Source: Echinicola salinicaeni
Lineage (GTDB): Bacteria > Bacteroidota > Bacteroidia > Cytophagales > Cyclobacteriaceae
Assembly (NCBI RefSeq): GCF_014280965.1
Contig: NZ_JACODZ010000002.1
Location: 248,001 to 312,000 of the forward strand
Direction of reading: 5' to 3'
Length of the DNA: 64,000 nt
This document shows positions 16,120 through 23,536 of this stretch, in pieces. The notes below the pieces were generated by a model. The model saw only the letters and a list, made by a program, of their open reading frames with translations, was not told the DNA's origin and did no database searches. Both the position numbers and the translations under genes were made by a program. The first letter of the stretch is position 1, and the number at the start of each line of letters is the position of its first letter.

Positions 16120-18897
16120 TTATTTTTTTTGAAGGGAAAACTGGTAAGCTCCCGAGCCTATTTCCAGGACCACTTGGTCATTTTCTTTTTTGATGCTATG
16201 GATGGATTTTATCTTTTCCAAGGCGGTTCCTCCTTCGCTTATGTCTGCTGGGGAATCGACAGGGAAATAGACCTTGGCGGTAGTATTGGCAGGAATATTC
16301 AAGTCCACGGAAATCTGTTTCCCTTCTTTCTTCCAGTTACTGCCAATGGTACCGTAATAGGTTTCAAGTTCAGCCTTTACTTCATCGACTGGTTGTTGGA
16401 CTTTATCCCTTACTTTTTCTGAAAGGATATTGTTGTCCCAATGAGGTTTAATGATAATGGTTTTATATCCGGTTTCACCAGGTTTTTCACTGGAGTTAAT
16501 GCCTGCCAAAGTCCTGTACATCCAATCCCCAATGGCGCCATAGGCATAATGGTTAAAAGAATTCATGCCCGGGGTCTGGAAGCTGCCGTCGGGCTTTTGT
16601 CCATCCCAACGCTCCCAAATGGTGGTGGCCCCTTGAGATACGGGATAAAGCCAGGAAGGATAGCTGGGTTGCATCAATAGGGTAAAGGCAAGGTCATGGT
16701 AACCAAACCTGCTCAGCACATGGCACAAGTATGGGGTGCCCAAGAAGCCAGTGGTCAGGTGGTAATTATAGCTTTTGATATTGTTGGCCAATCTTTCTGC
16801 AGCCTGTGGTCTAAGGGCTTCCGGGAGCATGTCAAATTGGAGGGCCAGCACATAGGCGGTTTGGGAGCTGGAAACCATTCGGCCATTAGGTGTGACAAAT
16901 TCCTTCAGAAAGGCCGCTTTGATTTGCTCCAATTGTTGGGAATATTTTTGCACATCTTCCTGCTTGCCCAATACCTCGGCAGTATTGATCAGCAATTGGG
17001 TGGAATGGGCAAAGAAACACTGGGCAATCAGGTGCTTGTCGGTTAATGCGGATCTGCCATCATTGTCATCATCTGGTCTATAAAATAGCCAGTCACCAAA
17101 GTGGGAACCGGTATTCCAAAGCATGTTTTTACTGTTGTTTTGAATATATGCTACCCAGGATTTCATACTTGGGTATTGCTTTTCCAACACGGCTTTATTG
17201 CCATATAGCAAATACATTTCCCATGGAATAATGGTGGAGACATCCGCCCAACCAGCGGAACCTACAGCTGCATCTCCCAGTACATTGGGGATGACATGGG
17301 GCACGGCGCCATCTGGGCGCTGGTCGGCAGCTAAGTCCTGCATCCATTTGCTGAAGAAATTGTCCACCTGCATATTATAGGCTGCGGTTCTAAAGAATAC
17401 CTGTGCATCTCCAGTCCAGCCCAGTCTTTCATCCCGCTGCGGGCAATCGGTGGGTACATCCAAGAAATTGCCTTTTTGTCCCCACTGAATATTATGTTGC
17501 AGCTTGTTGAGCTTATCATTGGAGGTCTCAAATGATCCCGTTTTGGCCATGTCGGAATAAAGGGCTACTGCCTTGAAATTGTCCGTATTGATTTCTCCCT
17601 CTATGCCTGTGATTTTCACATAGCGGAAGCCTTGCCAGGTAAAGTGGGGCTCAAAATGTTCCTTGCCCTTTCCACTGAGAATATAGGTGTTCTTCTGATC
17701 TGCCCCCCTAAGATTGGTTGTATAAAAATTACCTTCCTTATCCAATACCTCCGCATGTTGCAAGGTGATCTTTTCTCCTTTTTGTCCTTCTATATCCACT
17801 TCTACAAAGCCTACTAGGTTTTGGCCAAAATCCAGTACTTTTTCTCCTTTTGGCGTGGTGATGAGCTTTACAGCTTGAAAGGTCTCTTGCTTTCTGATGG
17901 GCTCATTATAGGTGGCAATAAGGTTGGCATAGCCAAAGTTGGCAGTTTTAGCATTGGGCCATTGGCTATCATCGAAGCCGGTGGTGTTCCAATTTTTCTG
18001 GGCTTCTCTGGCGTCAATGGTCTCACCATCATAAATACTGCTGCTTTTGATGGCGCCGGTATTGGATTTCCAGCTGTCATCGGTCCCGAAAGTCTGGCTA
18101 CTACCATCTGCATAGTGGAGCTCTATCTGCATCAATAGGGCAATATCACTGCCGTAAATATTTTTATTGTCACCCCATGCCAAGGTACCTCTGTACCAAC
18201 CTGAACCTAATATGGCGCCGATAGCATTGGTGCCAGGTTTAAGCTGCTCGGTAATGTCATAGGTTTGGTACTGCAGTCTTTTATTATAGCTGGTCCAGCC
18301 AGGGGTGAAATAGGCATCACCAATACGCTGGCCATTGATATGGGCTTCGTAAATTCCATGGGCTGTGATATAGGCGGTGGCGGAAACCACTTTTTTATCT
18401 ATTTTGATTTCTTTTCTGAAAATGGGACTTGGCTTTGAGTCTTCAGGTTCTTTATATCCAGGAGTAATCCATTCCGCTTTCCAATCAGATTCCTCCAAAA
18501 GGCCCATTTGCCAAGTATGGACTTTTGACCAGGCAGAATTGCCTTTATTGGTGCCTACTTTTACCCGATAATAATAGGTCTTGGAGGAAGCAAGCTTTGG
18601 CCCTTTATAAGGGACTTTTACAGATTGGTCAGCGCTGATCCTGCCACTTTTCCAAATGGTATTGCTGTTGAATTTTTTTGGGGAGGTGCTTACCTCAATT
18701 TCATAGTGGGTTTGTACAATGTCCCTGGAGGAGCTGGAGATTATCCAAGTAAACTTCGGCTGGGAGGTAGCTATGCCCAAGGGGTTTTCCCTATTTTCTA
18801 CAAGTAATTTTTCGATTTTTATCTGTTGGGAAAAAACTTGGAGAGAAAAGAAAAATAGACATATACAAAAAATATGTCTGAGAAAAACGGTGTTCAT
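16120..18897 (-). CDS. Alpha-L-rhamnosidase, GH78
   Basis: A 925-residue exported protein (signal to about residue 23, ...LQVFSQ). The order is an N-terminal fibronectin-like domain (25-135), a jelly-roll domain (140-340) with ITAHGIYEAHINGQRIGD and FTPGWTSYNKR, a third beta domain with FGQNLVGFVE, and the (alpha/alpha)6 catalytic barrel. That barrel is marked by DVPTDCPQRDERLGWTGDAQ (about 480-499), which carries the GH78 general-acid region, and by GDWLFYRPDDDNDG. A C-terminal beta domain closes it. It hydrolyses terminal alpha-L-rhamnose from polysaccharides or glycosides. Two dyads in the upstream spacer may be regulatory. Confidence 0.95.
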   Translation of the reverse strand: MNTVFLRHIFCICLFFFSLQVFSQQIKIEKLLVENRENPLGIATSQPKFTWIISSSSRDIVQTHYEIEVSTSPKKFNSNTIWKSGRISADQSVKVPYKGPKLASSKTYYYRVKVGTNKGNSAWSKVHTWQMGLLEESDWKAEWITPGYKEPEDSKPSPIFRKEIKIDKKVVSATAYITAHGIYEAHINGQRIGDAYFTPGWTSYNKRLQYQTYDITEQLKPGTNAIGAILGSGWYRGTLAWGDNKNIYGSDIALLMQIELHYADGSSQTFGTDDSWKSNTGAIKSSSIYDGETIDAREAQKNWNTTGFDDSQWPNAKTANFGYANLIATYNEPIRKQETFQAVKLITTPKGEKVLDFGQNLVGFVEVDIEGQKGEKITLQHAEVLDKEGNFYTTNLRGADQKNTYILSGKGKEHFEPHFTWQGFRYVKITGIEGEINTDNFKAVALYSDMAKTGSFETSNDKLNKLQHNIQWGQKGNFLDVPTDCPQRDERLGWTGDAQVFFRTAAYNMQVDNFFSKWMQDLAADQRPDGAVPHVIPNVLGDAAVGSAGWADVSTIIPWEMYLLYGNKAVLEKQYPSMKSWVAYIQNNSKNMLWNTGSHFGDWLFYRPDDDNDGRSALTDKHLIAQCFFAHSTQLLINTAEVLGKQEDVQKYSQQLEQIKAAFLKEFVTPNGRMVSSSQTAYVLALQFDMLPEALRPQAAERLANNIKSYNYHLTTGFLGTPYLCHVLSRFGYHDLAFTLLMQPSYPSWLYPVSQGATTIWERWDGQKPDGSFQTPGMNSFNHYAYGAIGDWMYRTLAGINSSEKPGETGYKTIIIKPHWDNNILSEKVRDKVQQPVDEVKAELETYYGTIGSNWKKEGKQISVDLNIPANTTAKVYFPVDSPADISEGGTALEKIKSIHSIKKENDQVVLEIGSGAYQFSLQKK

Positions 18898-18942
18898 ACT
18901 TATTGGTTATTTAGGTTAACTATTGTCAAAAAGAACTGAAAT

Positions 18943-19018
18943 AACAGTTGATCAGTTATGAGCAACTGTTGGTCGGATATTTTTATCATACTGGAAAATA
19001 TAAGCTGTAGCTTATATT
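18943..19018. promoter_or_regulatory. Two dyad symmetries upstream of the rhamnosidase
   Basis: AACAGTTG (18943-18950) and CAACTGTT (18963-18970) form one dyad. AATATAAGCT gt AGCTTATATT (18997-19018) is a 22-base near-perfect palindrome. Both lie between the stop of the LodB-like gene and the rhamnosidase start (18897). The first is 46-73 bases from that start, a suitable place for an operator. The second could instead be a stem for the LodB-like transcript, but it has no T-run. Confidence 0.4.
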
Positions 19019-19057
19019 ACTATCCTGTACTATCGGGGAACATGGTTTAATAAGGAC

Positions 19058-20173
19058 CTAAGCAGTGGTGGGCAAGGAGGAATGGTATTGTTGCCAATAG
19101 GGCTTGTTTAGAAATCTGTTTTCCATTTGATAAAAATATTGTCTTTGGGATTGGTTATGCCTGTACACCTTTTTAATTTTTTCTGAATATTGATTTTGTC
19201 CATGCCCATTTTGCTCCATTGCATTTTTTATGGTCTCAGCCCCAATGATTCCAGAGTACATGGCGAAGAACATGCCTTGTGAGGATATTGGGTCAAAGGC
19301 AAGACAGGCATCTCCTATAGATAACCAATTTTTTCCAATTGGCTGCTCAAGCCTGGATGCACTGGCATCTCTGGCAATGATTTTTTCCAATAATAAATCA
19401 GTATCAGTTTCATAGGGAATTAACTGGGCAGCATTGAAAGATAAAAAGAACTGATTGGGGTTTTTCACTTTAAAAGCTATGTCCTTGGGCAATCCATGGA
19501 AGACGATTACCCTTGTTCGATCTGGTAAAAGTGCTGTATACCACCAGCCATTGGGAACTGTTTTGATTTTTGTTTGCTGGTCCTGGTCCGATTCTGGTGT
19601 TTTGATCCATGCAATGGCGGCAAATTGCGAATGGCTTTGTAGTTGTTTAACACCAAAATGTTTGGCGAGTGAACGTGATCTACCCGTTGCATCGATAAGC
19701 CAATGAGCTTTTATCTGTTCGGCTTGCCCTGTTAGTGGACTTTTAATGAATAATCTATGGCCTGTTTTTAGGGATTCGATTTTGCCGAGTTTTGTTGGTA
19801 AGAATACTGCCCCCATGGTTTGTGCCTTTTTCAGTAAGGATAGATCGAATTCATTTCTTAAAATATGCCAGCCTCCTCCTTCAGGGTTCCTCATGGCATC
19901 AGAATATTGCCAGTGTTCTGATCCCCAAGAAGAAATATTCCCCATACAAGCTTGGAAGCTTTCGTCATCCATCAGCTCATCCAGACCGGAAATGCCCAAG
20001 CTGTTCAATAACCTTAAAGCAGCTCCTGGGAGGGATTCTCCGATTCGTCTTTTGGAAAAATCCCTGACATCCATCAGGCAGACCTTCAAATTGTTTTGTC
20101 TTAATTTAATAGCCGCAGCAGTGCCGGCTGTACCGGCACCTACTATGGCTACATCAAAATTGTGTTTATCCAT
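19058..20173 (-). CDS. LodB-like FAD-dependent protein (probable quinone-cofactor maturase)
   Basis: A 371-residue flavoprotein with VAIVGAGTAGTAAA (GxGxxG at 12-17), RIGESLPGAALRLL (halogenase-type GESLP loop), a WLIDATGRSRSLA segment and WLSIGDACLAFDPISSQGM, typical of the tryptophan-halogenase/LodB branch of FAD monooxygenases. Its start codon overlaps the stop of the LodA-like gene by one base (TAATG on the minus strand), so translation is coupled. In known LodA/LodB and GoxA/GoxB pairs the flavoprotein hydroxylates the precursor tryptophan needed to make cysteine tryptophylquinone (CTQ). The same role is inferred here. Confidence 0.82.
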   Translation of the reverse strand: MDKHNFDVAIVGAGTAGTAAAIKLRQNNLKVCLMDVRDFSKRRIGESLPGAALRLLNSLGISGLDELMDDESFQACMGNISSWGSEHWQYSDAMRNPEGGGWHILRNEFDLSLLKKAQTMGAVFLPTKLGKIESLKTGHRLFIKSPLTGQAEQIKAHWLIDATGRSRSLAKHFGVKQLQSHSQFAAIAWIKTPESDQDQQTKIKTVPNGWWYTALLPDRTRVIVFHGLPKDIAFKVKNPNQFFLSFNAAQLIPYETDTDLLLEKIIARDASASRLEQPIGKNWLSIGDACLAFDPISSQGMFFAMYSGIIGAETIKNAMEQNGHGQNQYSEKIKKVYRHNQSQRQYFYQMENRFLNKPYWQQYHSSLPTTA

Positions 20174-23100
20174 TAATTGCCCCGTCTTTTTATGGTCAAA
20201 AACTCATTTCGCTGCTCTTCACTGAACCAACCTGCTTCAGCGATAGCTCTGTTTTCAGGTCCGAGTTCGCTGTAGTTTTTCTTGAATACCTTAAGGGCTT
20301 CTTTGAGTTCTTTTTCTTTGGTCTCACTGAGGTTTTCCACATAAATATGGTCAGGAAGCCAATCGATATCCTGAGGCTTTTCTTTGGCTTCGATAATGCC
20401 CATCTCACCAAAATGCTGTATCATATACATCATTTGTTCCGGCGCAGGATCCTGGGCAGGCAATTGCCTCAGCCAGCTTGGTCGATTATGGAAGGCAGCT
20501 ATTCTTTCTTCCATCGGCTTGGAACTATCACACAGTGTGTTATAATCCAATTGGGTCAAGACCTGGTTGGGAACCCTCGCAGGCCAAAATGTTGGCAAGT
20601 AGGGATCGTACTCCATATCATAGCCCGATCTGCAGAAGGCGGTGTCTCCTTGCCAAGGCAGGGCCATCCACCTGGTAAGGTCTCCAGGGCCCTGTTCGTA
20701 TAAGGGGCCGCTCATGGACAATACATTGCTGTTGGTCAACATACTGCCATAGCTTGGCTCATCTTTTCCAGCTGCCCTTATTCGGATGCGGTAAGGAGCC
20801 CTGTACATAGAGGAATTTCGCATGGGCCAGGTCAGCTCTGCCCCTGGATGAAAAGCATCTGCAAGGCAAAAATGCATGGCCGCTTGGTCCAGCATGTCAG
20901 GTTGTTTTTGCAGGTCAATTTCCTCTAAATGGTAATAATGATTGGGCTTTTCCTCAAAATCATCGACAAAATTACCCTCTACCCATTTGCTGAGAATATA
21001 ATCATACATCTCTGGGAGCTTAAGGTATTTGTTGGGGGAGGGGGCTTTTGAAGGATCCGGATCGGTATATCCAAAGGCATCTCCATAAACCCAAGGCCAT
21101 GCACCCTCTTCAACAGTCCTGGAATCAGTAGCCCTGAAACTATTATAGATAGTTCTTCTCAATTCCATATAGGGATCAGGATACAGTTGGCTTTCTGGGG
21201 CTTTGGCCAATTTTTTTAATAAAGCCTGATCTGAGAAATCCATAGGGGATCCAGCACCAAACATGGCCAGGAATCCTTTGTTTACCCACTGTAGTTTATT
21301 CAATCTTTCTAGAATAGGTCTTACCTGATGCTGAAAGGAAATTCTTTCCGGCATCTTCAGCATACCTGATTGAAGGTAGACATTTTGCATCAGGTCATTC
21401 ATGGTACGCCAGCCTACCAAGTCTGGGGCAAAGTTGGGCGGTCCGGCAATCACCCAGGCCGGGTCAGCTTCGAAATCCTTGCCTCCAATGTTGACTTTAG
21501 CATTTACAGGACCATCAGAAATATCATCATACCATCCGGCAGCATTATTGAAACTGTTGGGTTTGGCAGGATTGAAAACGGGTTTGTTGGAAGGACTTGC
21601 TGATTTCCCATGGCCAGCCAAGAATAAAAGACGGCCCATTTCATCCGTGCGTAACTCTCCTAGGCTGACAGGGGTCCCTTGGAAATTGCCTGTCATGATA
21701 TAGCTGGAATCCTTCATATTGATACCCATGATTTTTTTCTCTCCTGGGTCAATGATCAAAGCATCTCTTCCACCACCTGTTACATCCGGGTTTCTTAACG
21801 GGACGGTCAGTTGTACCGTGGCAGGAATATCCATGGCGGCATTGAATTCATACCAAGCAGCTTTTTTATTGGCCACATGTACTTGCCATTCAATGCTGGT
21901 ATTTTCTGATTGCTGGATTTCAGCCACTATATTTCCATTCTTGTCATAGCCGTAGACCCGGAATCTGGCGGCTTGTCTTTTGATCGCGCCGCTTTTATCC
22001 CGGGTGCTTCCAAACTTTGTTGGCGCAGGATTGGTCATTTCTGGGCCTATATAATAGTCGGAGGTGCTGTTGCCCACACGGGCCACCCCGATTCCGGGAT
22101 GAATCCTTACATGGGTTATTTGTTCGATTTGGGTTTGGCTAAGTGCTTTGGGTTTGTCCGGCGCCTTATGGCCTGGAAAGGGACATACCGGATTTTTGAT
22201 TTTCGGCTTTCCTGGGCTTGATGGCTCTTTTAGACTTTGTTCATTCTTTTCCCTTCTGTAGTTTGCACTGGTTTGGTAAACGCTCATCCTCGCTTCTGCA
22301 ACGCTGCCCACAGGAGCATTTTCAAGAGGCACCCGACCGACATTGAAAGAGAGCCAGTCTCCATAGATTTCTTGCTCAGACTGAGAAATATCCTGTTTTG
22401 GGAAGCTAATGGTAGCTACTTTCTGGGGGATGGCGATTTTTTCATCCCAAACTACAGTGGCTTTGTCCAGTGGAAAATGTTCATCTATATAGCTGCTGCT
22501 CATCTCCTCACTGGGTGCTGGTCTTTTTTGTATATATAGGTCCAAGCTGGCTTGTCCAAGAGACATCCTGCCATGGAGGTCTTTGCCTAGAAAATTTGGA
22601 TCATCCGTGTCAGGTTCTTCAAAAAAAGTAGAACTGCCAGGCCGGACAATATATTTGCAAAATCCTTCTTTGCCCAATTTGAAGGGAACTACACTCCATA
22701 GAGAGGTGTCAAAAACCGAACGGATGGGCTTAGCCAGGTCGTTTAACAGTTGGGTCGTTTTGGGAGAATTTTCTTGGATCCATTCATCTCCCCAGCCTTC
22801 AAAGGAAGCTTTGGTGAAGCCACACATATCCCTGGCAGTGTCAACAAAGAAATAGGGTACATTTTGGAAGATAAGATCAGCAGTGTTGGCGCCATCGTCC
22901 TCGATAAGTTTTTTTCCTGGTATATCGAATAATTTTAATCCTAGCCCTATGGTACTCATCCAGTCAGGCCTTCCATCTGCCAGATCAGAAGAATACCTCG
23001 CGTAAACAGGATGTTCCTTGCTTTCTGAAAAGATGCCTTTTTTAAAAGTATCAGGTATGCCCTCCAGAATTTTGATGCTCCCTTTTATGATGCCATGGGT

Positions 23101-23256
23101 TCTTAAAAATACGGGTCTTCTTGCTGGGCATTGGCCCTCTTCTACCACTCTTCTTTCCTGAGTCATGGTGCAAAACATATGTCTTAAACAGTCGATGGGA
23201 TCATCACAAGAACAAGTGTGATTGAACTTTTTGCTTTCATTAAAGATGCTTTTCAT
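20173..23256 (-). CDS. Fusion protein: N-terminal catalase-like domain plus LodA-type CTQ oxidase
   Basis: A 1027-residue protein without a signal peptide. Residues about 1-345 resemble heme-binding catalase relatives (y4iL-like): RPVFLRTHGIIKG (47-59), HPVYARYSSDLADGRPDW, QNVPYFFVDTARDM (131-144), WLSFNVG (301-307) and EARMSVY (321-327), where Arg323-x3-Tyr327 matches the proximal RxxxY heme ligand of catalases. A Pro-rich linker follows (343-375). Residues about 380-965 are LodA-like: ITHVRIHPGIGVARVGNS (380-397), HFCLADAFHPGAELTW (795-810) and GDLTRWMALPWQ (858-869). Cys797 and Trp863 are 66 residues apart (65 in LodA, Cys516-Trp581), fitting a CTQ crosslink. LodA-family oxidases deaminate amino acids and release NH3 and H2O2. 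The N-terminus has a Cys cluster (15, 17, 23, 29, 43). Confidence 0.85.
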   Translation of the reverse strand: MKSIFNESKKFNHTCSCDDPIDCLRHMFCTMTQERRVVEEGQCPARRPVFLRTHGIIKGSIKILEGIPDTFKKGIFSESKEHPVYARYSSDLADGRPDWMSTIGLGLKLFDIPGKKLIEDDGANTADLIFQNVPYFFVDTARDMCGFTKASFEGWGDEWIQENSPKTTQLLNDLAKPIRSVFDTSLWSVVPFKLGKEGFCKYIVRPGSSTFFEEPDTDDPNFLGKDLHGRMSLGQASLDLYIQKRPAPSEEMSSSYIDEHFPLDKATVVWDEKIAIPQKVATISFPKQDISQSEQEIYGDWLSFNVGRVPLENAPVGSVAEARMSVYQTSANYRREKNEQSLKEPSSPGKPKIKNPVCPFPGHKAPDKPKALSQTQIEQITHVRIHPGIGVARVGNSTSDYYIGPEMTNPAPTKFGSTRDKSGAIKRQAARFRVYGYDKNGNIVAEIQQSENTSIEWQVHVANKKAAWYEFNAAMDIPATVQLTVPLRNPDVTGGGRDALIIDPGEKKIMGINMKDSSYIMTGNFQGTPVSLGELRTDEMGRLLFLAGHGKSASPSNKPVFNPAKPNSFNNAAGWYDDISDGPVNAKVNIGGKDFEADPAWVIAGPPNFAPDLVGWRTMNDLMQNVYLQSGMLKMPERISFQHQVRPILERLNKLQWVNKGFLAMFGAGSPMDFSDQALLKKLAKAPESQLYPDPYMELRRTIYNSFRATDSRTVEEGAWPWVYGDAFGYTDPDPSKAPSPNKYLKLPEMYDYILSKWVEGNFVDDFEEKPNHYYHLEEIDLQKQPDMLDQAAMHFCLADAFHPGAELTWPMRNSSMYRAPYRIRIRAAGKDEPSYGSMLTNSNVLSMSGPLYEQGPGDLTRWMALPWQGDTAFCRSGYDMEYDPYLPTFWPARVPNQVLTQLDYNTLCDSSKPMEERIAAFHNRPSWLRQLPAQDPAPEQMMYMIQHFGEMGIIEAKEKPQDIDWLPDHIYVENLSETKEKELKEALKVFKKNYSELGPENRAIAEAGWFSEEQRNEFLTIKRRGN

Positions 23257-23536
23257 TGCTTGGTAAATGTTTGGTGATAAAAGAAAAATGCCTAAGAAAT
23301 CCAGTCTGTTTCTCTGCTGATTATGTAGGGAATGACTGAAATTTGCTTTGTAAATAAATAGCGCGCTTTAAAGAGAAAAGAATGGTAGGATATCCTTGAT
23401 GTTCAAAAATAAAAGAGCACCTACTGCCTTTCTGTAATACTTTGACCCATAATTTAAACAGTATTATGGTTTGTTATCAAGTAAATATAGGTTAATGCTT
23501 TTCTATTGGCAAATTAAATATGGTTCTATGGGGTGT

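Noticed and set aside
17821-18138. Plus-strand 105-residue ORF inside the rhamnosidase gene
   Set aside because: Shadow of the GH78 coding strand, with no independent features.
21401-22855. Several plus-strand ORFs inside the catalase-LodA fusion gene
   Set aside because: All are antisense to a long, motif-rich coding frame.
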